Below are positions 16,714-24,136 of a stretch of DNA of 34,185 nucleotides, in pieces. This DNA comes from Acholeplasmatales bacterium (GTDB lineage: Bacteria > Bacillota_I > Bacilli_A > Acholeplasmatales > Anaeroplasmataceae), in the NCBI GenBank assembly GCA_024698125.1, contig JAILRQ010000102.1, positions 1 to 34,185 on the forward strand, written 5' to 3'. The position numbers were made by a program, and so were the translations under genes. Position 1 is the first letter of the stretch; every line of letters begins with the position of its first letter. The notes beneath the pieces were generated by a model, which was given only the letters and a program-made list of their open reading frames with translations, was not told the origin of the DNA and did not search any database.

Positions 16714-17871
16714 TTATTTTGCAAGTTCATCTGCAAGAGCATCAAGCTTAGCCTTATACTCATCGTTTAATGCTCCCTTAATTGTTACATTATTTTCTGC
16801 AAATGTAATATCCTTAAATCCCTCAAGCTTAGCCTTCATAGCCTTATTTGCCATTGGTCCCCACATTCCATTTTCAACAAGAGCAATCCTTCTATTTTGA
16901 TAGTTATGCTCTGCAAGAGTATTGATGAATGTTTCCATGAATGGGAACATTCCTCCATTATATGTTGTAGTCGCAAGTACTAATCTATCTAGCTCAAATG
17001 CACTTTCTATAGCCTCTGCCATATCATCACGAGCAAGATCAAATACCTCAACCTCTACTCCCTTATCCTTAAGCTTTTCCTCAAGATATAATACGGCATT
17101 CTTAGTATTACCATAAACTGATGTATAGCAAATACTTACACCCTTTGCTTCAGGCTCATATTTACTCCATGTATCATATAATCCAATATAATATGAAATG
17201 TTATCATTTAATACTGGTCCATGTAGTGAGCAAATAGTATTAATTTCAAGTGCTTGAAGCTTCTTTAATACATTTTGAACATTTACACCAAATCTTCCAA
17301 CAATTCCAAAGTAATAGCGTCTTGCTTCACAAGCCCATCCTTCAGGATCTTCTATATCATTAGCTCCAAACTTTCCAAATGCGTCTGCACTAAATAATAC
17401 CTTATCACACATATCATATGACATTATAACCTCTGGCCAGTGTACATTTGGAGCTTGAACAAACCTTAGAGTGTGCTTTCCTAAAGGAAGCTCATCTCCC
17501 TCCTTTACAACAAGCTTATTAGGGTTATAATCCTGTCCATACATATTCTTCATCATATTAAAGGCTGCCATAGATGCTACAACAACTGCGTTATTATATT
17601 TATCTGTGAAATCCTTAATAATAGATGAATGGTCAGGCTCCATATGGTGAACAATTAAATAATCAGGTACTCTTCCATTAAGAGCCTTATCTAGGTTATT
17701 TAACCACTCAGCCTTAAAATCTAGGTCAACAGTATCAAGTACTGCAATCTTATCATCTAATATAACATAAGAGTTATATGACATACCGTTTGGTACAATG
17801 TATTGTCCCTCAAACATATCTATTGTATGGTCATTTACTCCAATATACTTAATATCATTACTAATTTCCAT
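16714..17871 (-). CDS. flavodiiron protein (FprA-type oxygen/NO reductase)
   Basis: A cytosolic flavodiiron protein of 385 residues. The N-terminal metallo-beta-lactamase-like domain has the diiron ligands H76, E78, D80 and H81 (HMEPDH), then His in NVHWPEV, Asp in SADAFGKFG and His in SLHGPVL. The C-terminal flavodoxin domain begins at about 250 with YTSVYGNTKNA (FMN phosphate loop). There is no fused rubredoxin, so an external electron donor is needed. It reduces O2 to water and/or NO to N2O, protecting an anaerobe or microaerophile. The start has AGGAGG, and TATAAT lies about 35 bases upstream. Confidence 0.93.
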   Translation of the reverse strand: MEISNDIKYIGVNDHTIDMFEGQYIVPNGMSYNSYVILDDKIAVLDTVDLDFKAEWLNNLDKALNGRVPDYLIVHHMEPDHSSIIKDFTDKYNNAVVVASMAAFNMMKNMYGQDYNPNKLVVKEGDELPLGKHTLRFVQAPNVHWPEVIMSYDMCDKVLFSADAFGKFGANDIEDPEGWACEARRYYFGIVGRFGVNVQNVLKKLQALEINTICSLHGPVLNDNISYYIGLYDTWSKYEPEAKGVSICYTSVYGNTKNAVLYLEEKLKDKGVEVEVFDLARDDMAEAIESAFELDRLVLATTTYNGGMFPFMETFINTLAEHNYQNRRIALVENGMWGPMANKAMKAKLEGFKDITFAENNVTIKGALNDEYKAKLDALADELAK

Positions 17872-17952
17872 AAAAAACCTCCTAAAAAATACAACTTAAT
17901 TATATCATATATTTGTTTTTGTAATAGGATTTACGCTCAATTAATAAAGAAA

Positions 17953-17980
17953 AAGTCCACCGAAGTGGACTTATAATTAA
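17953..17980 (-). terminator. terminator of cysK
   Basis: An 8-bp stem AAGTCCAC / GTGGACTT closed by a TTCG tetraloop, then TTTCTTT on the minus strand. Confidence 0.88.
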
Positions 17981-18909
17981 TTATTAAATAATGGAGTTGA
18001 AAGATATCTATCACCATTATCTGGTAATAATACTACAATTCTCTTTCCCTTATTCTCAGGACGCTTTGCAAGCTCACGTGCTGCGTATAATGCAGCTCCT
18101 GATGAAATACCAATAAATACTCCATCACTCTTAACAACCTCACTACCTACTGCGAATGCTTCCTCATTAGGTACGGCAATAATCTCATCATAGATTGTTG
18201 TGTCCAAAGTCTTTGGTACAAATCCTGCACCAATCCCTTGAATCTTATGAGGACCTGCAACTCCTGTTGAAAGTACTGCTGAAGTCTTAGGCTCTACAGC
18301 AACAATCTTTATATTAGGATTCTTCTCCTTTAAATACTTACCAACACCAGAGATAGTACCTCCTGTACCTACTCCTGCCACGAAAATATCTACATTACCA
18401 TCAGTATCCTCCCAAATTTCAGGACCTGTTGCTAGATAATGTGCCTTAGGATTAGATGGATTAACAAATTGTCCTGCAATAACTGAATTAGGAATTTCCT
18501 TTTGAAGCTCCTCAGCCTTAGCTATAGCTCCCTTCATTCCCTTTGCACCTTCAGTTAATACAAGCTCTGCTCCGTAAGCCTTAATAAGGTTACGACGCTC
18601 TAATGACATTGTATCTGGTAATGTAATTATTAGTCTATATCCTCTTGCGGCAGCAAGAGCTGCAAGACCAATACCTGTATTACCGCTTGTTGGCTCAATA
18701 ATAGTAGCACCCTTCTTTAAAACTCCTGCCTCCTCATAATCAAGGATGATTTGCTTTGCAATTCTATCCTTTGCAGAACCTGCAGGATTTAATCCCTCTA
18801 GCTTAGCTACAATTGTAGCCTCAAGCTTATTATTCTTATTAAAATTAACTAACTCTACTAATGGTGTATGACCTACTAGGTCAGCCACACTCTTATATAT
18901 TTTACTCAT
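17977..18909 (-). CDS. cysK: cysteine synthase (O-acetylserine sulfhydrylase)
   Basis: A PLP enzyme making cysteine from O-acetylserine and sulfide. K47 in [10 protein letters not shown] is the PLP lysine, [11 protein letters not shown] binds the substrate/[16 protein letters not shown] holds the phosphate, and the length of 310 is standard. The C-terminus (YLSTPLFNN) ends in the style of CysK. It follows the Rrf2 gene by 32 bases on the same strand, so the two form an operon read from the promoter at 19413-19441 and are probably under the repressor's own control. Confidence 0.95.
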   Translation of the reverse strand: MSKIYKSVADLVGHTPLVELVNFNKNNKLEATIVAKLEGLNPAGSAKDRIAKQIILDYEEAGVLKKGATIIEPTSGNTGIGLAALAAARGYRLIITLPDTMSLERRNLIKAYGAELVLTEGAKGMKGAIAKAEELQKEIPNSVIAGQFVNPSNPKAHYLATGPEIWEDTDGNVDIFVAGVGTGGTISGVGKYLKEKNPNIKIVAVEPKTSAVLSTGVAGPHKIQGIGAGFVPKTLDTTIYDEIIAVPNEEAFAVGSEVVKSDGVFIGISSGAALYAARELAKRPENKGKRIVVLLPDNGDRYLSTPLFNN

Positions 18910-18941
18910 TTCATATTCTCCTTTATTTTTTCTTTATCTTA

Positions 18942-19376
18942 TTATATTGAATAGTCATTACCTATTCTTGCTCTTTCCTTTACTGCAAGGTCCTCTAAGG
19001 TTACTCCGTTTACATAATCATTTACTACCTTGTAGAAGCCTTGCCAGAAATCAATAGTTGCACAGCCAAGTGCTCTTGGACATGTATTAACCTCAGTCTG
19101 CAGGCATGATACAGGAGCAAGTGTTCCTTCTGCGGCTACAAGTATCTCTCCCACCTTGTAATCCTTAGGATCCTTTACAAGCCTATATCCTCCATTGTTT
19201 CCTCTAACGCTTATAAGAAGCTGGCTTCTTGTAAGCAGGGATACAACCTGCTCTAAATATTTAATTGAAATATTCTGCCTTGCTGATATATCCTTTAAGG
19301 ATACAACATTACCATTTGAATAGGCAGCTATATCAATCATTAATCTTAATGCATATCTTCCTTTTGTTGAAATCAT
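18942..19376 (-). CDS. Rrf2-family repressor with three IscR-like cysteines
   Basis: A winged-helix Rrf2 regulator of about 144 residues. The N-terminus MISTKGRYALRLMIDIA and the recognition region NISIKYLEQVVSLL are typical. Three cysteines, C91, C99 and C105 (SCLQTEVNTCPRALGC), sit where IscR binds its iron-sulfur cluster (C92, C98, C104), whereas CymR of Bacillus lacks this trio. Its position before cysK and next to a sulfhydrylase gene argues for control of cysteine supply. The ATG at 19376 is preferred (GGGGTG six bases upstream); a GTG at 19385 would add three residues. Confidence 0.87.
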   Translation of the reverse strand: MISTKGRYALRLMIDIAAYSNGNVVSLKDISARQNISIKYLEQVVSLLTRSQLLISVRGNNGGYRLVKDPKDYKVGEILVAAEGTLAPVSCLQTEVNTCPRALGCATIDFWQGFYKVVNDYVNGVTLEDLAVKERARIGNDYSI

Positions 19377-19388
19377 CAAATACACCCC

Positions 19389-19441
19389 ATTCCTAGTGCT
19401 TTACTAGTATTTATTGTATCACTTGGGGTAATATATTTCAA
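19389..19441 (-). promoter_or_regulatory. rrf2-cysK promoter and putative Rrf2 operator
   Basis: TTGAAA (19441-19436), 17 bp, TACAAT (19418-19413). Immediately downstream, CTAGTAAAGCACTAGGAAT (19407-19389) contains the inverted repeat CTAGT/ACTAG. It matches a sequence at the same position in the metY promoter at 14 of 19 bases, which suggests one shared regulator, most simply the Rrf2 protein itself. Confidence 0.65.
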
Positions 19442-19445
19442 CTAA

Positions 19446-20732
19446 CTAGATAGCTTTAAACGCATTCTCTAGATCATCAATGATATCATCAATATGCTCT
19501 GTACCAATTGATAATCTTACTGTATTCTTGTAGATACCTACAGCCTCAAGCTCCTCATCGTTAAGCTCTGAGTGAGTTGTTGATGCAGGATGTATTACAA
19601 GAGACTTTACATCTGCTACATTAGCAAGCAATGAGAATAGCTTTAGGTTATCAATAAACTTTAATGTATCCTCTTCACTTCCATTTACCTCAAATGTAAA
19701 TATAGAACCTCCTCCATTAGGGAAGTACTTCTTATATAGAGCTTGTTGTGCCTTATCCTTAGATACTGATGGATGATGTACCTTTAATACCTTTGGATTA
19801 GACTCTAAATACTTAACTACCTTTAAGGCATTCTCTACGTGACGCTCTACACGAAGAGATAATGTCTCAAGACCCTGTAATGCGATAAACGCATTTACTG
19901 GAGAAATTGCAGCTCCTGTATCACGTAAAAGAATTGCTCTTATATATGTTACGAAAGCCGCAGGTCCAACTGCATCATAGAATGATACACCATGGTATGA
20001 TGGATTTGGATTTACAAGATGTGGAAACTTTCCACTCTTTCTCCAATCAAACTTTCCACCCTCAATAATTACTCCTCCAAGTCCTGTTCCATGACCTGTA
20101 ATAAACTTAGTTGCAGAATGTACTACTATATCTGCACCATACTCTAATGGTCTTACAAGATATGGAGTTGCGAATGTTGAATCAACTACAAGTGGAATGT
20201 TGTGCTTATGCGCAATCTTTGCAATTTCTTCGATATCTACAACATCACTATTAGGATTTCCTAGTGTTTCAATAAACACAGCCTTAGTATTATCCTTAAT
20301 AGCCTTATCAATCTCCTTAGGATCTGGCTTCACAAATGTTGTAGTTACTCCATAATTTGGAAGTGTGTACTCTAAAAGGTTAATTGAACCTCCATAAATA
20401 TTATTTGCAGCTACAATATGATCTCCTGCAAAGGCTAAGGCCTCTAGGGCATATGTAATAGCTGCAGCACCAGATGCTACCGCAAGTGCTGCACTACCAC
20501 CCTCAAGGGCTGCTATTCTTTCCTCGAATACTCCTTGAGTTGGATTTGTTAATCTACCATAAATATTTCCTGCGTCTCTTAAACCAAAACGATCTGAGGC
20601 ATGCTTTGAATTATTAAATACATATGATGATGTTAAATAAATAGGAACTGCTCTTGCTCCTGTCGCAGGATCAGGATTCTCCTGACCTACATGTAATTGT
20701 AATGTTTCGAATTTGTACTTCTTATTGCTCAT
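19446..20732 (-). CDS. metY: O-acetylhomoserine sulfhydrylase (homocysteine/cysteine synthase)
   Basis: A PLP enzyme of the Cys/Met-metabolism family, 428 residues, joining O-acetylhomoserine with sulfide (or methanethiol) to give homocysteine (or methionine). K209 in VVHSATKFITGHG is the PLP lysine. Other signatures are YGRLTNPTQGVFEERIAALEGG, VVDSTFATPYL and the C-terminal VADVKSLVIHPASTTH. The length and the GHGTGLGG segment favour the sulfhydrylase over cystathionine synthases. It has its own promoter and a long leader (about 190 bases) with a small ORF. Confidence 0.93.
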   Translation of the reverse strand: MSNKKYKFETLQLHVGQENPDPATGARAVPIYLTSSYVFNNSKHASDRFGLRDAGNIYGRLTNPTQGVFEERIAALEGGSAALAVASGAAAITYALEALAFAGDHIVAANNIYGGSINLLEYTLPNYGVTTTFVKPDPKEIDKAIKDNTKAVFIETLGNPNSDVVDIEEIAKIAHKHNIPLVVDSTFATPYLVRPLEYGADIVVHSATKFITGHGTGLGGVIIEGGKFDWRKSGKFPHLVNPNPSYHGVSFYDAVGPAAFVTYIRAILLRDTGAAISPVNAFIALQGLETLSLRVERHVENALKVVKYLESNPKVLKVHHPSVSKDKAQQALYKKYFPNGGGSIFTFEVNGSEEDTLKFIDNLKLFSLLANVADVKSLVIHPASTTHSELNDEELEAVGIYKNTVRLSIGTEHIDDIIDDLENAFKAI

Positions 20733-20789
20733 TTATAATATCTCCTTATTAAACAAATATTTTTCTTTGAAGGATTTAATTATAATCAA

Positions 20790-20861
20790 TTAATTAATTT
20801 TAGAGTCTCCTTCTTGACTATTTCTTAACACTTGCATATCGCAATCACATTCACTAGTCAT
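20790..20861 (-). CDS. putative 23-aa leader peptide of metY, CDCDM motif
   Basis: A small ORF in the metY leader: ATG at 20861, AGGTGA six bases upstream, TAA at 20790, ending 57 bases before metY. It begins MTSECDCDMQVLRNS, so two Cys codons and a Met codon fall within five residues, fitting a ribosome that senses cysteine or methionine charging. I see no clear terminator-antiterminator pair after it, so the mechanism is open. It could also be a conserved small protein. The ribosome binding site and the position behind a strong promoter are the evidence. Confidence 0.5.
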   Translation of the reverse strand: MTSECDCDMQVLRNSQEGDSKIN

Positions 20862-20892
20862 AAAAATCACCTACTTTTTTCTTAATCTTACA

Positions 20893-20954
20893 ATTCCTAC
20901 CTGTTTAGTAGGGATTACATTTTTAATAATACACCATACGCAATACGGTGTCAA
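20893..20954 (-). promoter_or_regulatory. metY promoter and operator
   Basis: TTGACA (20954-20949), 17 bp, TATTAT (20931-20926). The spacer holds an imperfect palindrome (ACACCGTA / TATGGTGT). Just past the start point lies the 8-bp inverted repeat ATTCCTAC / GTAGGGAT (20893-20900, 20908-20915), related to the site at the rrf2 promoter. Confidence 0.7.
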
Positions 20955-20964
20955 CATAATTTTT

Positions 20965-21069
20965 TTAAAAAAATAAAAGGCTACATCGCTGTAGCCTTCT
21001 ATTTAGAGAAGTATATAATTAAAAAGGAGTTAGTGAAATGTATAATATTTGGTATTAACATATCATACT
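20965..21069 (-). ncRNA. candidate small RNA with its own promoter and terminator
   Basis: On the minus strand a near-consensus promoter, TTGACA (21104-21099), 17 bp, TATACT (21081-21076), is followed about 70 bases later by a terminator, stem AAGGCTAC / GTAGCCTT (20998-20977) and TTATTTTTTT. No ORF longer than three codons fits between them. The transcript of about 100 bases contains ACTCCTTTTT, complementary to a Shine-Dalgarno sequence, which could act as a seed against mRNAs. Confidence 0.55.
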
Positions 21070-21075
21070 GACTAT

Positions 21076-21104
21076 AGTATATACTAATTTATATAATGTG
21101 TCAA
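21076..21104 (-). promoter_or_regulatory. promoter of the candidate small RNA
   Basis: TTGACA-17-TATACT. The 12-base palindrome TAGTATATACTA (21075-21086) covers the -10, and ACTATAGT (21071-21078) overlaps it, so a repressor site is possible. Confidence 0.6.
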
Positions 21105-21246
21105 GTGGGCTTTACATTTTTATTTTTTGCATAATTATCTTAAAATTTAATATATTGAATATTCTTCTTCTATTACTTATTAAATTTTGAATTTTCAAAT
21201 ATATTTATAATTCTATTATAATTTTTAAAATTTAATTTGTTTGTGG

Positions 21247-21275
21247 TTGAAATGAAGGGCTCAAAAAAGTATAAT
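21247..21275 (+). promoter_or_regulatory. promoter of the DUF1846 gene
   Basis: TTGAAA (21247-21252), 17 bp, TATAAT (21270-21275). The expected start point is near 21282, giving a leader under 20 bases with AGGAG at 21285. Confidence 0.8.
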
Positions 21276-21298
21276 ATCCATATTAGGAGTTGACGTAT

Positions 21299-22780
21299 AT
21301 GGAACTAGCTTTTGACAATGAAAAGTATTTAAAGCTACAATCTGAAAATATCATCAAGCGTGTTAATACATTTGGTGATAAGCTATACCTAGAATTTGGT
21401 GGTAAGCTATTTGACGACTATCATGCTTCAAGAGTTTTACCTGGTTTCCAACCAGATACAAAGCTTAAGATGCTTCTTACTATCAAGGATAAGGTAGAGG
21501 TTGTAGTAGTAATTAACGCAGGAGACATTCAAAAGAACAAGATTCGTGGAGATTTGGGGATCAATTACGAATCAGACGTTCTAAGACTTATTGATGCCTT
21601 CCGTGCTTCAGGTCTTCTTGTTAAGTCTGTTTGTATTACACAATATCAAGCAGTACCTCAGGTAGAGGCCTTTATTAATAAGTTAAACAATTTAGGTATC
21701 AATACCTACAAGCATTATTCTATCGAAGGATATCCTCATAATGTATCTCACATTATCTCTGAGGATGGATTCGGTAAGAATGAGTATATTGAGACAACAG
21801 CCCCAATCGTTGTAGTTACTGCTCCAGGTCCAGGATCTGGAAAGATGGCTACATGCCTTTCTCAGCTATATCATGAGAATAAGAGAGGAGTTAAGGCTGG
21901 ATATGCTAAGTATGAGACATTCCCTATTTGGAATATTCCTCTAAAGCACCCAGTTAACCTTGCATATGAGGCTGCTACTGCAGATCTTCAGGATGTTAAC
22001 ATGATTGACCCATATCACCTAGAGGCATATGGAGTTACAACAGTTAACTATAACCGTGATGTTGAAATCTTCCCAGTATTAAAGTCTATGATGGAGGCTA
22101 TCTATGGTCAATCACCATATAAATCTCCAACTGACATGGGAGTTAACATGGCAGGATTTGCCATTTGTAATGATGAAGCTGCATTCAAGGCTTCAAAGGA
22201 TGAAATTATAAGACGTTATCTTAACTCTTTAGTTGACCTACGTAATGGTAAGGTTAATGAAGAGGCTTGTGATAAGATTGGAGTATTAATGCGTCAGCTT
22301 AATATTACAGTTGACGATAGAAAGTGTGTTGCTGCAGCTAAGGCTAAGGCAGTGGCTTCTAACACTCCTTCTATGGCAATGGAATTAAGTGATGGATATA
22401 TTGTAGATGCAAAGACTTCTGCTCTTCTTACTCCATCAGCTGCATTAATCCTAAATGCTTTAAAGCATCTAGCAGGATTACAGGATGATATTTTATTATT
22501 ATCACCTGCAATCATTGAGCCAATATCTAAGCTTAAGATTGAAAACCTTGGAAACCATAATCCAAGACTTCATGCAGATGAGGCATTAATTGCATTAACA
22601 ATATCAGCTACATCTAACCCTGTTGCTGAAATGGCTGTTAAGCAATTACCTAACCTAAAGTATGCTCAAGCACACTCAACAGTTATTCTACCTCAGGTAG
22701 ATGCACAAATATTTAAGAAGCTTAAGGTTGATGTAACAACTGAGCCAGAAATGGTAGCTCATAAGCTTTATACTAAGTAA
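21299..22780 (+). CDS. DUF1846 (UPF0371) family protein
   Basis: A large conserved cytosolic protein of unknown function found in many Firmicutes, 493 residues, close to the family's usual length. The family features are visible: LPGFQPDTKLKMLL, the central TAPGPGSGKMATCLSQLYHE with a P-loop-like glycine stretch (NTP binding is inferred only), AKYETFPIWNIPLKHPVNLAYEAATADL and DVNMIDPYHLEAYG. The ATG at 21299 was chosen because AGGAG lies nine bases upstream; an in-frame TTG at 21290 has no room for a ribosome binding site. A single-gene transcript between a strong promoter and a strong terminator. Confidence 0.92.
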   Translation: MELAFDNEKYLKLQSENIIKRVNTFGDKLYLEFGGKLFDDYHASRVLPGFQPDTKLKMLLTIKDKVEVVVVINAGDIQKNKIRGDLGINYESDVLRLIDAFRASGLLVKSVCITQYQAVPQVEAFINKLNNLGINTYKHYSIEGYPHNVSHIISEDGFGKNEYIETTAPIVVVTAPGPGSGKMATCLSQLYHENKRGVKAGYAKYETFPIWNIPLKHPVNLAYEAATADLQDVNMIDPYHLEAYGVTTVNYNRDVEIFPVLKSMMEAIYGQSPYKSPTDMGVNMAGFAICNDEAAFKASKDEIIRRYLNSLVDLRNGKVNEEACDKIGVLMRQLNITVDDRKCVAAAKAKAVASNTPSMAMELSDGYIVDAKTSALLTPSAALILNALKHLAGLQDDILLLSPAIIEPISKLKIENLGNHNPRLHADEALIALTISATSNPVAEMAVKQLPNLKYAQAHSTVILPQVDAQIFKKLKVDVTTEPEMVAHKLYTK

Positions 22781-22785
22781 TAGAA

Positions 22786-22818
22786 AAGAGATGATTCAAA
22801 CGAATCATCTCTTTTTTT
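22786..22818 (+). terminator. terminator of the DUF1846 gene
   Basis: A perfect 12-bp stem AAGAGATGATTC / GAATCATCTCTT with an AAAC loop and a T-run. It may serve the convergent gene as well. Confidence 0.9.
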
Positions 22819-22820
22819 CT

Positions 22821-23294
22821 CTAATTATAAATTACATTAAATAGCTGTAGCTTCTTTTTCATAAGCTGCATCTTCTCTTCATCAAAGTCTGCCTCTACAT
22901 TAAATACTCTATGCATAAAGTATGTCATAAAGGCAAACGCATCTACCTCTATATCAAGGCTCCAATCATCATCTGTTCTATCATGTATTTCAAACTCATG
23001 AGTCCATAGTGCGATTGTCTCATCGCTTTCAACAGGAATTCTATTCCTCTTAAGCTCCTCTCTAAAGCGTATTTGAATATATTGATAAGCATGTCTTAGC
23101 TCATGGAATGCCATACCTACTACTGTAAGCTCATCATTATTACTTACAAAGCTATTAGATAATCTTATCTCATAGCTATCGCTTATAAATACATATTCCT
23201 CCTCATAGTCTCCTATAATAACCTTTGGTGGCTCTATTCTTAGTCTATTAGAGGCAATACCTACTGCCTTTGTTAATAAATCAATTAATTCCAT
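22821..23294 (-). CDS. small HExxH putative zinc metallopeptidase
   Basis: A 157-residue soluble protein with HELRHAYQ (H64, E65, H68), a zinc-peptidase motif, and EVDAFAF about 50 residues on (E116, D118), a plausible third ligand in gluzincin-like fashion. It is short, has no signal peptide and looks like a minimal catalytic domain, similar in layout to small HExxH proteins often found near mobile or regulatory genes. I cannot place it in a named family. It starts five bases after the SDR gene and is probably co-transcribed with it. Confidence 0.7.
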   Translation of the reverse strand: MELIDLLTKAVGIASNRLRIEPPKVIIGDYEEEYVFISDSYEIRLSNSFVSNNDELTVVGMAFHELRHAYQYIQIRFREELKRNRIPVESDETIALWTHEFEIHDRTDDDWSLDIEVDAFAFMTYFMHRVFNVEADFDEEKMQLMKKKLQLFNVIYN

Positions 23295-23299
23295 TATAT

Positions 23300-24049
23300 T
23301 TACTCCTTAATCTCTGATTGCTTACGAAGTACCTTTGATATCATACGCTTAGGTACAAAATGTGAGAATAGATGAGATAGCTTAATGCTAAAGCCTGGTA
23401 CTATTTCAAACTTACCCTTAAGCATTTTCTTAATAGCATATTCTCCTACATATTCTGGCTTTAAAGAATGAATTGTAAACTTAGCATTAGCTCTTTCCTC
23501 AAATCCTGTTTTAACAGGACCTGGGCAAAGAACTGATATCCTAACCTTACTCTTCATATCCTTAAGCTCTCTATAATATCCATGTGCCATTGAATATACA
23601 AATAATTTAGTAGCATAATATATATTCATATATGGGGCTACTCCAAATGCGGCAGCTGAAGCTGTAATAAGGACTCTACCCTTATTATTTTTAATAAATC
23701 TTTTTAAAAATTCCTTTGTTAAAATAAATGTAGATATATCATTAAGCTTTATCATATTTACCTCCTTTGAGGTATCAGTTTTATTAATACGTCCTATGTC
23801 ACCATATCCCGCATTCGCAATAAATATATCTATATCTAAATCCTTTGTTTCCTCAAGTAATCTATAGTTTTCATCTTCTATAGATAAATCATATGAGTAA
23901 AACATAACATTAGTTTTACATTTAGCCTTAATATCATCTAATCCCTTATCATTCCTTGATACAAGTATTAGATCATATCCTCTTTTTGATAAGGAAATAG
24001 CCATTTCCTTACCTATACCCTTAGTTCCACCTGTAATTAATGCTAGCAT
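23300..24049 (-). CDS. short-chain dehydrogenase/reductase
   Basis: A classical SDR of 249 residues: cofactor motif TGGTKGIG at residues 6-13, NAGYG, a Ser in TASAAAFG and the catalytic YxxxK in YATKLF. The start of the chain (SRNDKG after the second strand) suggests NADP(H) preference through Arg. C-terminal residues are basic and hydrophobic (IKLSHLFSHFVPKRM), as in SDRs that touch membranes and act on lipids. The substrate is unknown. The ATG at 24049 is preferred to the GTG at 24058 (GGGTG six bases before). It leads the HExxH gene. Confidence 0.87.
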   Translation of the reverse strand: MLALITGGTKGIGKEMAISLSKRGYDLILVSRNDKGLDDIKAKCKTNVMFYSYDLSIEDENYRLLEETKDLDIDIFIANAGYGDIGRINKTDTSKEVNMIKLNDISTFILTKEFLKRFIKNNKGRVLITASAAAFGVAPYMNIYYATKLFVYSMAHGYYRELKDMKSKVRISVLCPGPVKTGFEERANAKFTIHSLKPEYVGEYAIKKMLKGKFEIVPGFSIKLSHLFSHFVPKRMISKVLRKQSEIKE

Positions 24050-24112
24050 AATGATCACCCTATTTATATAATAACATATTATTAAAAATAGAAAAAATAT
24101 TATACAAACAAA

Positions 24113-24136
24113 AAGAGATAGTTTTTTCTATCTCTT
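24113..24136 (-). terminator. terminator of the glycosyltransferase/acyltransferase cassette
   Basis: The 9-bp stem AAGAGATAG / CTATCTCTT with a 6-base loop, then TTTGTTTG on the minus strand; it overlaps the plsC stop. Confidence 0.8.

Larger units (their letters stand above)
20733..21298. other. 566-base gene-poor region, metY to the DUF1846 gene
   Basis: It holds, from left to right: the metY leader with its small ORF, the metY promoter and operator, a minus-strand terminator hairpin (20977-20998) belonging to a likely small RNA with its own promoter (21076-21104), a six-codon plus-strand ORF with a ribosome binding site (MYNIWY, 21038-21058), a very AT-rich stretch (21115-21240) in which I see nothing, and the promoter of the DUF1846 gene. 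Confidence 0.7.

Noticed and set aside
21290-21298. TTG start giving MTYMELAF for the DUF1846 protein
   Set aside because: The AGGAG ribosome binding site ends directly at the TTG, leaving no spacing; the ATG at 21299 is correctly spaced.
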